Shown here piece after piece: positions 9,448 to 17,874 of a stretch of DNA of 64,000 nt. Source of the DNA: Bacteroidales bacterium (GTDB taxonomy: Bacteria > Bacteroidota > Bacteroidia > Bacteroidales > VadinHA17). The notes under the pieces are model-generated. The model did not search any database, was not told where the DNA came from, and was given only the letters and a program-made list of their open reading frames with translations. The stretch spans positions 68,498-132,497 of the forward strand of contig PLNF01000035.1 of assembly GCA_003141715.1 (NCBI GenBank). Reading direction: 5' to 3'. The first letter of the stretch is position 1. Each line of letters opens with the position of its first letter. The translations under genes were made by a program, and so were the position numbers.

Positions 9448-10533
9448 CTATAAGAACTTTTCTTTAGTCGAGTTCTTAACATCCTCAAGATATTGCTTGA
9501 TATTCTGTTCTTCTTCCTTTTTAACTATCAGAAGGACATCGTCGGAATCAACAACGATATAGTCTTTGAGTCCCTGGATAACAGCTATTTTCCCTGGAGA
9601 AATATTAAAAATATTTCTTTCATTTTCATACGAAAATATTTCTCCCCTGATCAATGAGTTTCCCTTTTTATCGACAGACGAATGCTCGTAAAGCGAACTC
9701 CAGGTTCCAAGATCGGACCAACCTATATCTGTACACATAACATATACATTCTCGGCTTTTTCCATAATCCCGTAATCAATTGAAATGCTCCTGCATTCAG
9801 CATAAGTCTTTCCTATAAAGCTATGTTCCTGTTTTGTTCCAAACAGATCTCTGCCTTCATTGAACACTGTATACATATCCGGCATATGCTTCTCAAATGC
9901 CGAAAGGATTGCCTTAATATTCCAGATGAAGATCCCCGAATTCCAGTAAAAATCACCGCTTTCAATAAAGACTTTTGCAAGGTCAATATCCGGTTTTTCA
10001 GTAAATGTCTTAACCTTCAACAGGTTCCTATGCCCTTTTACAGGTTTCTTCTGATCGGCCTGTATATACCCGTATCCCGTTTCGGGTCTGTCGGGTTTTA
10101 TTCCGAGAGTAATAAGTGCATCATTCCCTTCTGCAAAGTCAAAGCAGTTTTGAATTACATCACTGAATTTTTCTTCTTTAACAATCAAATGATCAGCTGG
10201 AGTAACTGCAATTACTGCATCCGGATTTTCCTTTAAAATCCTGAATGTTCCATAGGCAAGACATGGTGCAGTATTTCGGCGAAAAGGTTCTCCAAGTACA
10301 CGGGATGGATCAATACCCAGTTGTTCAATAACAATATCTTTATGTTCAGCATTTGTAACTATGAAAATATTTTTTTCGGGGCAGCTTTTTTTAAACCGCC
10401 TGTATGTCTGCTGAATCAGGGTCTCCCCATTTCCTACAATGTCAAGAAATTGTTTTGGTCTTTCACGACGGCTCAGAGGCCAGAAACGACTCCCTACTCC
10501 TCCTGCCATTATAATTACATACCTATTATCCAT
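9448..10533 (-). CDS. manC: mannose-1-phosphate guanylyltransferase
   Basis: Makes GDP-mannose from mannose-1-phosphate and GTP for surface polysaccharide or glycan synthesis. The nucleotidyltransferase signature IIMAGGVGSRFWPLSRRERP followed by KQF lies at about residues 5-27. Downstream are the expected VTPADHLI, TGYGYIQ, FTEKP, YWNSGIFIW, SIDYGIMEK and GWSDLGTW. The protein lacks the C-terminal isomerase domain of bifunctional ManC/AlgA, so it is the short single-function type. An ATG at 10542 would add MFL; I chose the second Met (MDNRYVIIMAGG) because it fits the family start. It is transcribed alone, divergent from mlaE. Confidence 0.93.
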   Translation of the reverse strand: MDNRYVIIMAGGVGSRFWPLSRRERPKQFLDIVGNGETLIQQTYRRFKKSCPEKNIFIVTNAEHKDIVIEQLGIDPSRVLGEPFRRNTAPCLAYGTFRILKENPDAVIAVTPADHLIVKEEKFSDVIQNCFDFAEGNDALITLGIKPDRPETGYGYIQADQKKPVKGHRNLLKVKTFTEKPDIDLAKVFIESGDFYWNSGIFIWNIKAILSAFEKHMPDMYTVFNEGRDLFGTKQEHSFIGKTYAECRSISIDYGIMEKAENVYVMCTDIGWSDLGTWSSLYEHSSVDKKGNSLIRGEIFSYENERNIFNISPGKIAVIQGLKDYIVVDSDDVLLIVKKEEEQNIKQYLEDVKNSTKEKFL

Positions 10534-10560
10534 AAGAAACATTTATTACAACAATTTATA

Positions 10561-10568
10561 CAAATATA
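10561..10568 (-). promoter_or_regulatory. manC -7 promoter box
   Basis: Read on the minus strand the bases are TATATTTG, a match to TAnnTTTG, about 20-30 bases before the start codon. A TTTG lies 23 bases further upstream (10592-10595), at the wide limit of the usual spacing. Confidence 0.5.
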
Positions 10569-10627
10569 TAATTAATTATGCAGACGGGTTTCAAAAACCT
10601 TATTAACAGAAATACCATAAATATTAG

Positions 10628-10635
10628 TAATTTTG
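10628..10635 (+). promoter_or_regulatory. mlaE -7 promoter box
   Basis: TAATTTTG matches TAnnTTTG 22 bases before the ATG at 10657. No good -33 TTG is seen. The in-frame TTG at 10633 is the last part of this box, so it is unlikely to be a start codon. Confidence 0.45.
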
Positions 10636-10656
10636 AGGGTGCTTAAATATAGAAGA

Positions 10657-11400
10657 ATGATTAAGTTCCTTACACAATTCGGGCGTTACTTCCTGCTCCT
10701 GAAGAAGGTGTTTTCAAAACCGGAAAAACCAGTTCTTTATTACAAACAAACTTTAAGGGAGTTGGTATATCTGGGTCTGAATTCAATTGGCATTATTGCT
10801 ATTATCTCCTTCTTTATGGGAGCAGTTATAACCTTGCAGACAGCGTATAATACTGAAAATCCGATTTATCCCAAGTATCTAATTGGTCTCGGTTGCCGCG
10901 ATTCAATGATCCTTGAGTTTTCGTCCACGATTGCTGCACTCATCCTTGCCGGAAAAGTCGGTTCTAATATTGCATCTGAAATCGGAACAATGAGGGTAAC
11001 AGAACAAATAGACGCCATGGAAATTATGGGAGTCAATTCTGCTTCTTACCTTATACTCCCAAAAATGATTGCAACCCTTCTATTTAACCCAATACTTACA
11101 CTGATCGCAATAATTATCGGGATTTTCGGAGGGTGGATAGCTGGCACACTTGCCGGAGTTATTACTTCGGAGAATTTTATCTATGGAATTCAATATGCAT
11201 TCATACCCTATTATATTGTTTATTCATTGATAAAAACAGTATTCTTTGCCTTCATAATAACCAGCGTTTCAGCTTTCCAGGGATACTATGTCGATGGCGG
11301 ATCACTTGAAGTAGGACGTGCAAGCACGAAGGCTGTTGTTTACAGCAGTGTATTAATATTGCTCTTCAATGTAATACTGACTCAAATTCTGCTGTCATGA
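10657..11400 (+). CDS. mlaE: MlaE-type lipid-transport ABC permease
   Basis: Membrane subunit of the ABC system that moves phospholipids between inner and outer membranes. The frame has the family features: several membrane helices, SSTIAALILAGKVGSNIASE followed by IGTMRVTEQIDAMEIMGVN near residues 90-125, and a C-terminal IITSVSAFQGYYVDGGSLEVGRAS motif. Start chosen at ATG 10657 (MIKFLTQFGRY); an upstream TTG at 10633 overlaps the promoter box. It overlaps mlaF by 4 bases (ATGA), so the subunits are translationally coupled. No MCE-domain partner (MlaD) lies next to it. Confidence 0.92.
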   Translation: MIKFLTQFGRYFLLLKKVFSKPEKPVLYYKQTLRELVYLGLNSIGIIAIISFFMGAVITLQTAYNTENPIYPKYLIGLGCRDSMILEFSSTIAALILAGKVGSNIASEIGTMRVTEQIDAMEIMGVNSASYLILPKMIATLLFNPILTLIAIIIGIFGGWIAGTLAGVITSENFIYGIQYAFIPYYIVYSLIKTVFFAFIITSVSAFQGYYVDGGSLEVGRASTKAVVYSSVLILLFNVILTQILLS

Positions 11401-12152
11401 TAAGAGTAATAAAACTGAATAAATCTTTCAATGGGAAGGCTGTCCTGGAGAATATCTCAGTAATATTCGAAACAGGCAAAACTAACCTCATAATAGGCAG
11501 AAGCGGGTCGGGTAAAACAGTTCTGCTTAAATCCATTGTTGGACTCCATGAGATCGATAGCGGAGAGGTCTGGTATGAGGACACATTATTTAATAAACTC
11601 GATTTTGCCGGGAAAAAAAAGATCAGGAGCGAGATGGGTATGCTATTCCAGGGGAGTGCACTTTTCGATTCACTGACAGTTGAACAGAATGTCCGATTCC
11701 CTCTAGATATGTTCACTGATAGTTCTTTAGAAGAGAAAATTGAAAGAGTAAATTTTTGTCTCAACAGAGTTGATATTATCAATGCTAACAATCTATTCCC
11801 TTCTGAATTATCCGGAGGAATGAAGAAAAGAGTGGCCATCGCAAGAGCAATTGCGTTAAATCCAAAGTATCTCTTTTGTGATGAACCCAATTCCGGTCTC
11901 GATCCCATTACAGCCATCCTTATTGATGCACTCATCAAAGAACTGACAGAAGAGTATTCAATGACAACAATTGTAAATACTCACGATATGAATTCCGTAA
12001 TGGAGATCGGAGAAAAAATCATTTTTATAAGTGACGGGGTTAAATGTTGGGAAGGGAATAAAAACGACATTCTCAATTCAGACTGTGGAACACTTAATGA
12101 TTTTGTATTTGCAAATTCTCTTGCGAAAAAGCTTAGAACTGTAAGCAAATAA
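11397..12152 (+). CDS. mlaF: MlaF-type lipid-transport ABC ATPase
   Basis: ATP-binding subunit paired with the MlaE-type permease. It has Walker A GRSGSGKTV, a Q-loop in MLFQGSALFDSLTV, signature LSGGMKKRVAIARAIA, Walker B CDEPNSGLDP, and an H-loop in NTHDMNSV. The GMLFQGxALFDSLTV and LSGGMxKR forms are typical of MlaF rather than of general importers. It ends about 10 bases from the convergent DUF4834 gene. Confidence 0.93.
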   Translation: MIRVIKLNKSFNGKAVLENISVIFETGKTNLIIGRSGSGKTVLLKSIVGLHEIDSGEVWYEDTLFNKLDFAGKKKIRSEMGMLFQGSALFDSLTVEQNVRFPLDMFTDSSLEEKIERVNFCLNRVDIINANNLFPSELSGGMKKRVAIARAIALNPKYLFCDEPNSGLDPITAILIDALIKELTEEYSMTTIVNTHDMNSVMEIGEKIIFISDGVKCWEGNKNDILNSDCGTLNDFVFANSLAKKLRTVSK

Positions 12153-12162
12153 CCACGAGCAT

Positions 12163-12351
12163 CTATTTTTTAATCTCCTCGTAGTCGATATATTCACCTA
12201 TTTCCTTAGAAACCTTTTTGGGAGGCATATTATTTTTCCTATCCGTTTTGTGTATGCGTGATGAAGACCTCCCCTCTTTCCCGAAATTTATGAAAGATCT
12301 GATTATCAGGTAACCAATTATGCCGATTAATATATATCGAATCAGAATCAT
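12163..12351 (-). CDS. small DUF4834-like membrane protein
   Basis: A 62-residue protein with one N-terminal membrane helix (LIRYILIGIIGYLIIRSFI), a basic middle and an acidic end (EIGEYIDYEEIKK). The size, helix and closing EYIDYEE motif match the Bacteroidota family DUF4834. Function unknown. It is the last gene of a leftward four-gene envelope operon, 14 bases after the DUF5723 gene. Confidence 0.7.
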   Translation of the reverse strand: MILIRYILIGIIGYLIIRSFINFGKEGRSSSRIHKTDRKNNMPPKKVSKEIGEYIDYEEIKK

Positions 12352-12365
12352 AGTTGTTAAAATAA

Positions 12366-13838
12366 TTATTCAATCAGAATCATTGGCTTGTCATTTTTTT
12401 CCTTGGGTCTGTTCCCAAATACCAGGTTCATTCCTAACCTTAAATTAAATGTATTCCAGTTGGCCGGAAGAGGAATGGAGCTGTTATCATTCTTAATTAT
12501 ATTCCACATAATTGGAATTCTGTCGGTAACCAGGTAAAACTGGGCTACGCCGGCTCTGAAGGCCAGTCCTGCGCCAAGATTATCCCACTGATAATTTTCA
12601 GCTGTATAACTCAGACTTGTTGAAAAAGCATTACCAAGGTTAATATTTGCAGATAAAGTCAGAGCCTCTCTTATCTGGCTTCCAATTATCTTGCTGTATG
12701 ATAACAGGCCTAAAGTGATTTGTTTTGTAACATTATAGCTCCCCCCTAGTGAAATTCCAAATGGGAGGTAAGTAGTAAACGGTGCATTTGTTTTGGAAAC
12801 AATGAAAGCGTTTTTAAGAGAATCCAGCATATCGTTTCCAAGTTCTTTAAAACTTTTTGTGCCATTGAAAACATCGAGCATATTCAAGCCACTGAATTCA
12901 AACTGGTTATTGGCCTTTAAGTTCGTTACATCTTTAGTCCATCTTATAAATCCGAGATCAGTAATCGAAGCTGAAATAACTATCCTGTCAGTAAAATCAT
13001 ACGTAGCGCCGATATCCAGACCGAGACCCATGTTTTTCTTCCCAGAAACAAAGTCAGCTATACCACTTGATGTTTTAAATCTGTTGTCATCAATCACAAT
13101 ACTTTCTATATTTTGTTTTGAATCCGTAGAAACATTTACCGGACCGCTTATATTAACAGAAAGGTCGGCATCAAGAGTGTGAGTGTAATCATCATTTACA
13201 GTTATTCCTAATGATTTATTGTCAATTGAGGCGTCAGCAATTCCGAATAGCAGTTTGCCCTTTATTCCAACCCTTAATTTATCAGTAAAATTTCTTGAAT
13301 ATCCTAATCCAAACTCTCGGTAATATTTTATATCGCCTCTCAGGGAGGATAGATCTATTTTGCTTCCGACAAATTCTTCATTTCCTTTTAAAGCAAGTTT
13401 AAAAAGATCTCCCGGCAGCACAATATTACCATCAATCCGGTCATTTATATCGAGAAAAACATACCCGTCTTTCCCAACTGAAAATCCAACCCCTAATAAT
13501 TGAATTGCAACTTCAGGCACTATTGAATTTTTGTCCTTTATCTTGGCAAGGAACTTATTAACATCATAATCGGGATGAAGAAATGAAATTATTGAATCTT
13601 TTGACTGACCCTTCATGAATATATCCGAGAAGTTCACAAAATTGTTGTTAATATTCAGATTAATACCAGACACTACCGGTAGTCCGATATATACCGAGTT
13701 GGATGGCCTTAATGCAGGATTTAGTATATGATTTTGAGGCAGATTCATAAAGTACATTACCTGGCTGTTCTGAGCTGCTGCATCGGCCAGGATAACTGCC
13801 AGTAATAGTATCAGTACGTATTTTATTTTCCCGATCAT
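12366..13838 (-). CDS. DUF5723-like outer-membrane beta-barrel protein
   Basis: A 490-residue protein with a signal peptide (residues 1-22, ending ADAAAQ). The mature start NSQVMYFMNLPQNHILNPAL resembles the PorP-type SxYMxNPA opening. The remainder has regular alternating strands with barrel-like GLGYSRNFTDKLRVGIKGKL and SLGGSYNVTKQITLGLLSY, and a C-terminal amphipathic strand LRLGMNLVFG. This matches the DUF5723 outer-membrane proteins of Bacteroidota. The exact role is unknown. It follows the lipoprotein gene by 19 bases. Confidence 0.72.
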   Translation of the reverse strand: MIGKIKYVLILLLAVILADAAAQNSQVMYFMNLPQNHILNPALRPSNSVYIGLPVVSGINLNINNNFVNFSDIFMKGQSKDSIISFLHPDYDVNKFLAKIKDKNSIVPEVAIQLLGVGFSVGKDGYVFLDINDRIDGNIVLPGDLFKLALKGNEEFVGSKIDLSSLRGDIKYYREFGLGYSRNFTDKLRVGIKGKLLFGIADASIDNKSLGITVNDDYTHTLDADLSVNISGPVNVSTDSKQNIESIVIDDNRFKTSSGIADFVSGKKNMGLGLDIGATYDFTDRIVISASITDLGFIRWTKDVTNLKANNQFEFSGLNMLDVFNGTKSFKELGNDMLDSLKNAFIVSKTNAPFTTYLPFGISLGGSYNVTKQITLGLLSYSKIIGSQIREALTLSANINLGNAFSTSLSYTAENYQWDNLGAGLAFRAGVAQFYLVTDRIPIMWNIIKNDNSSIPLPANWNTFNLRLGMNLVFGNRPKEKNDKPMILIE

Positions 13839-13857
13839 ATAACTTGCTTATAAATGT

Positions 13858-14994
13858 TCAATTTAGGTTTATATCTGGTTTAACAACCAGTGCGGCGCTA
13901 AAATTAATCCTGTAATCGGAATAGATCTTAACATCCTGGGATCCATTTCCTGCAGTATTGAGAGTAAACGAAAAGATCAGCTTATCAGCATTTTTGGAAA
14001 AGCTGAAAAACTCTCTGGTAAATTCGATAGTGGTGGAAGTTTCTGTGACACCCAAGGATTTGCCATTATTGTCTACAGGTGCCGGCTCCAGAATGTCTGT
14101 TGCATTAACTGTGCTCTTAATAGATTTAGTCTTTGAATCATAAAGACTCATTTTTAAAGAAACCCCTAGAGGAAACCCATTTATTGCTTTAATGTCAACT
14201 CGTAAAAATTGAAAGTCTTCAGTTTTCATCGAGTTATCTTTCATAAAATTGTCAGCAGTATCGGTAAACTGCAGGTTATTTATTGTCAATTCCATCGGCA
14301 AATCAACTTCGAGTGACCCTAAAAGGTGGTTGGGGCCTAAAATATAATCTCCGGTCTGATTGCTCTTAGCTGAAGAGGTCAATATAGCTGTACCGGAAAA
14401 GTTTAACATCTCAGGAGGAAGTGAGATCAGGTTCTGTAAATTGGAGTTGGTTTTATCTATAATATATGATGCTGTAATCTCCTGCTGGGCCGGTATATTT
14501 GGGCTGACCAGAGTAAACGGAGCAAGGTTGAGAGGTATAGTTTTATCTTTCCCTTGCCCGGAAACATTCAAATTTATTTTAATAGGATCCGGAAAAGAAT
14601 TAGAATAATTAAACTTTATTGAAGGGTTCAGGAACTGAAAATCTCCCGAGATGTGACTCAAAATATTATGAATATTCAGATCGTAGCTGGTTGGATCAAT
14701 AATTGCAATCTTCTGAACGAGAGTTCCTTTTGAAAAATCGGATATCTTCAAATCGACAACAGAGTCTTTTCTGAAAACGATTGTAACAAACTTGTCCTGA
14801 TCGTATACTACAGTGTCATTAGCTTTTACAATGTCACTGAGTGAAATATCGCCCTTGACGCCAGATATAGCCAAAGTGGGTGAGATATGCGCCTGCTTCG
14901 AGAGCCCGTAGGTCCCTTTTATGCATCCTGTGATTGAGAGAGCCATTATCATTGAAATAAACAGGAATGATCTTTTAATCATAATCTTTCTCAT
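13858..14994 (-). CDS. uncharacterised lipoprotein
   Basis: A 378-residue protein with a lipoprotein signal peptide and Cys24 (LSITGC). The body is beta-rich, with no family I can name. It has segments such as DQDKFVTIVFRKDSVVDLKI and a C-terminal run ending YRINFSAALVVKPDINLN, suggestive of Ig-like or adhesin-like sheets. Its start overlaps the stop of the upstream 904-residue gene by 4 bases, and the DUF5723 gene follows. The two are therefore probably made together and may form one envelope complex (inference). Confidence 0.75.
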   Translation of the reverse strand: MRKIMIKRSFLFISMIMALSITGCIKGTYGLSKQAHISPTLAISGVKGDISLSDIVKANDTVVYDQDKFVTIVFRKDSVVDLKISDFSKGTLVQKIAIIDPTSYDLNIHNILSHISGDFQFLNPSIKFNYSNSFPDPIKINLNVSGQGKDKTIPLNLAPFTLVSPNIPAQQEITASYIIDKTNSNLQNLISLPPEMLNFSGTAILTSSAKSNQTGDYILGPNHLLGSLEVDLPMELTINNLQFTDTADNFMKDNSMKTEDFQFLRVDIKAINGFPLGVSLKMSLYDSKTKSIKSTVNATDILEPAPVDNNGKSLGVTETSTTIEFTREFFSFSKNADKLIFSFTLNTAGNGSQDVKIYSDYRINFSAALVVKPDINLN

Positions 14995-17705
14995 TTAATT
15001 TCTGTGTCTATTTTATAATTATAAAGAAATCTGTCTGTGCCGCCGACAATAAGATGCCAGCCGCTTTTATCCGACAACTTCCCGATTGAGAACATAGATG
15101 CCCCTCTCAGAGGGAATCCATTCATTGTTTTGCCGTTCTTTCCGATCATGTAGATCAGATTCTTTTTAACATCAAACACCCCGATTTTTCTGTCGGTAGA
15201 TGAGAAGATAAAATTAATCGGTCCACCAAGATCATCTGAGCCAAATTCCCTAGTAAAAATCTGCGATCTGTTATGGTTATAAAGATACAATATACCTTTA
15301 TCAATAAAAATATATTCGCCAAAACCATCACCATCTACGTCAAAAATATCGAATGAGTGTTGATCTGAAAATTTCCTGATACTGAACTTTTTAACGCTGC
15401 CGTCGAAATATATATGTTGTATTGTTCCATCGGGAGATGAACAGACCACAGAGGGATCTGATGCCATGTTCAAGCGCATTGATGACCCGACAGCTTTAGT
15501 GACCGGTTCTTTCAGGTTCATCCTTCTGTTCCCGGTTCGGTCAAGAAAATAGACGGCGCTTTCATCAGCAGCTACAATATAATCTTTCCCTGAAACTTTA
15601 AAATAATTTATCTCTGCCTTTACATTGCCGGTGGTTCTGAAAGGAGTCCATCCCTTTACAACATTACCAGTTTTGTCGTATGAATATATCATCTTGTCTT
15701 CGCCGGCGATAAATAGCCTGTAATTCAGGTTATTGTCATAGTCGAACATTGCCATAGAGTTAGTTGCCGGGGATCTGAGCTTTACGGGATATCTCTCAAC
15801 ATAATTACCATTTCTATCGAGGATATGAATATAATTCCTGCCGGAAAACAGTAACTGATACTTCCCGTTCCCGTAATAATCAATCATATAAATTGTACTT
15901 GTAATCCTCTCATTCAGTGGTACTTTCCACAGAACACGACCAGCTGCGTTAATCAGGTATGTATTATTCTTCATATCCTGAATGAAAATCTCTTTCGCTC
16001 CTGTTGTATGATTTGTAAAAAAGAATGGTTTTATACTTGCCACAGTATCAAGCAAGGTTTCCCATTCCGTTGTAGATTCTTCCCTGGCCTCTTCCCTGAA
16101 TTTGATTGACAGGCTGTTATATATCATTCCATTACTCGATGCGAACTGGTAGCCGGCAGCCTGAATTTTTTTGAGTGAGTTTTTATTCGATTTGAGAGCA
16201 TTAATGATATCTTCATTCAGGAACCCTGCCAGGTAATCGATAATACGGCTCGGAATACAAAAGAAATAATACCCGGCTCGACTGGGCAGAGTATTCTGGA
16301 AATCGCGATATGTAAGATCATTTGCCAGTGTTTTGTTGAGGATATTGTCGTATAGTAATTTTGATATTGTAGCATATGAGTTTCCTGCAACCATATAATG
16401 ATCATAAAATGCAAAATAGGTTTCATTAAAATCGGGGGCGAATCCTGGCAGCAGAACTCTTATCAGGCCTTTGAAAGAGGTCCTGTAGACGGGGATTTTA
16501 ACCTGATCGTCTGGCTCAAAATAGAGAATTTCATTTTTTGCACCAGGTTCTTCAAGAAAAAGTTGCTCAGCCTGAACACGATTAGTTAATTCATATATAA
16601 TCAAAGTATTATCAATAACAGGTCTTCCTTTCATATCAATTATTGCCCGTGTTATCTCTCCGCCTGTATATGGTTTAATCTTACCTGCAAGATCTGCTGC
16701 TTCCCTTGATACGGAGGTATCAGACACATTGTGAAGATTCAGAGAGGGGAGAATCAGTGTTTCAAAAAGTACCGTTGATGACGGCAATATCTTATAAGTA
16801 TGAAAATCCCTGGAAGGAAGTGTTTTGTACTTGTAAAGTAATTCAGATGAATCGGGACTTTCAGTATAACCGCTCAGAACGAGTCCATCTTCACTGATAT
16901 AAATATCTCCTCCTGCCGTTCCGGCCAGCCTGGCAACTTTATCTGAAAATTCTTTTCTGCCTTTAATCAACAGAGGCTGGAGAAGATACGGGAGATTAGG
17001 AAATACTACAAATATTTTATCCGCATTTTTCCCGGATGCCAGTAATACTCTTGAAAACCCCGGTACATTTCTGACATCATTACCCCTTCCTGTCTGAATA
17101 GCTGCTCCTTCAACCAACGCTTTCGAATTACTGAATACTATTAACCCGGAAATAAGCGAAATGTATGCCGTGTCTTTCCGGCTGTCAGCGTTAAAAGGAA
17201 TCTCAATAACTGAATTCCCATTTAGTTTGGTTTCTGTCACCTCTCTAATTCCCGATGAACTCAACATCTCTTTGATGTGCCTTGACCTTATGTCGCCTGA
17301 TACCGGCATAGAAAGCATAGGAATGATTCCCCCTTTCCTGTCGGGGTGAAATGACATGATTGCAGCACCCTCATTAAATAACTTCTTAAAGTTCTGCTTA
17401 TTCAACAGGTCAGCAAGATATTTCAGCTCCTGGTTAAACCTGTCCAGTTCCTTTACCTTTCCTGCTTCTCCAAATAATCCTCTTCCGGTTGTCAGTGAAT
17501 TCAGGAAACTCTTAAGGTCAACCGTTTCTATTACAACACAGGCATCCGGAGAAATTGCTTTGTAAGGATCTGTAAAAAGATTCTTTCTGCCCTGTTGGAG
17601 AAAATATCCCATTATGGCAAGACCTGAAATCAGGAGTATCACCGATATAATAGCGATTCTCTTACCCACTCTCGGATTATTAATAGTTTTATCCAAAATT
17701 AGCAA
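14991..17705 (-). CDS. DUF3352-like protein with C-terminal beta-propeller, membrane anchored
   Basis: A 904-residue protein with a single N-terminal membrane helix (IAIISVILLISGLAIMGYFL, residues 18-37). The first about 530 residues resemble DUF3352: DPYKAISPDACVVIETVDL near the start and repeated phrases about a target released from storage. The last about 350 residues have repeats of VCBS/PQQ-like blades: NNTYLINAAGRVLWKVPL, YIHILDRNGNYVERYPVKL, MIYSYDKTGNVVKGWTPF, YFLDRTGNRRMNL and ILYLYNHNRSQIF. It is the first gene of the leftward envelope operon. Domain content implies a periplasmic binding or scaffold role; no enzyme motif is seen. Confidence 0.7.
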   Translation of the reverse strand: MLILDKTINNPRVGKRIAIISVILLISGLAIMGYFLQQGRKNLFTDPYKAISPDACVVIETVDLKSFLNSLTTGRGLFGEAGKVKELDRFNQELKYLADLLNKQNFKKLFNEGAAIMSFHPDRKGGIIPMLSMPVSGDIRSRHIKEMLSSSGIREVTETKLNGNSVIEIPFNADSRKDTAYISLISGLIVFSNSKALVEGAAIQTGRGNDVRNVPGFSRVLLASGKNADKIFVVFPNLPYLLQPLLIKGRKEFSDKVARLAGTAGGDIYISEDGLVLSGYTESPDSSELLYKYKTLPSRDFHTYKILPSSTVLFETLILPSLNLHNVSDTSVSREAADLAGKIKPYTGGEITRAIIDMKGRPVIDNTLIIYELTNRVQAEQLFLEEPGAKNEILYFEPDDQVKIPVYRTSFKGLIRVLLPGFAPDFNETYFAFYDHYMVAGNSYATISKLLYDNILNKTLANDLTYRDFQNTLPSRAGYYFFCIPSRIIDYLAGFLNEDIINALKSNKNSLKKIQAAGYQFASSNGMIYNSLSIKFREEAREESTTEWETLLDTVASIKPFFFTNHTTGAKEIFIQDMKNNTYLINAAGRVLWKVPLNERITSTIYMIDYYGNGKYQLLFSGRNYIHILDRNGNYVERYPVKLRSPATNSMAMFDYDNNLNYRLFIAGEDKMIYSYDKTGNVVKGWTPFRTTGNVKAEINYFKVSGKDYIVAADESAVYFLDRTGNRRMNLKEPVTKAVGSSMRLNMASDPSVVCSSPDGTIQHIYFDGSVKKFSIRKFSDQHSFDIFDVDGDGFGEYIFIDKGILYLYNHNRSQIFTREFGSDDLGGPINFIFSSTDRKIGVFDVKKNLIYMIGKNGKTMNGFPLRGASMFSIGKLSDKSGWHLIVGGTDRFLYNYKIDTEIK

Positions 17706-17778
17706 ATAAAAGTTTATACCTGTTGCAGACAGTTATTTAACAATAAATAGTCAAGATTCCTTTGGAACCTGACCTGTT

Positions 17779-17794
17779 TGGCACGTAATTTGAA
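17779..17794 (+). promoter_or_regulatory. sigma-54-type promoter
   Basis: TTGGCACG-TAAT-TTGAA has a full -24 element (TGGCACG, 17779-17785) and a -12 element TTGAA in place of TTGCA, with exact 4-base spacing. The same window encodes sigma-54 (rpoN). It faces right, away from both flanking genes, which are on the minus strand. It therefore belongs to the short transcript that follows. Confidence 0.55.
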
Positions 17795-17803
17795 TTATGG
17801 TTA

Positions 17804-17871
17804 TTATACCGACAATCTCAATCATATCCCTGACCACTCAGGGCAGCCAGGTCAAAACCCTGGCTTTTTTT
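17804..17871 (+). ncRNA. candidate small RNA with two hairpins
   Basis: Between two minus-strand genes a rightward transcript of about 68 bases is predicted. It starts about 12 bases after the sigma-54-like element. It contains a perfect hairpin CCCTGA-CCAC-TCAGGG (17828-17843) and ends in a terminator hairpin (17845-17865) with a T-run. No reading frame fits. Its 3' end is 4 bases from the trpS stop, so the two transcripts converge. Family unknown. Confidence 0.5.
17845..17871 (+). terminator. rho-independent terminator of the small RNA
   Basis: AGCCAGG (17845-17851), loop, CCTGGCT (17859-17865), then seven T. The T-run lies on the right, so it stops rightward transcription. On the minus strand the stem has no T-run. 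Confidence 0.8.
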
Positions 17872-17874
17872 AGC

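Noticed and set aside
9347-9562. 71-codon ORF after gldN
   Set aside because: It runs through the terminator hairpin and antisense to manC.
10633-10656. TTG start for the MlaE-like permease
   Set aside because: The TTG is the end of the TAATTTTG promoter box; ATG 10657 fits the family start.
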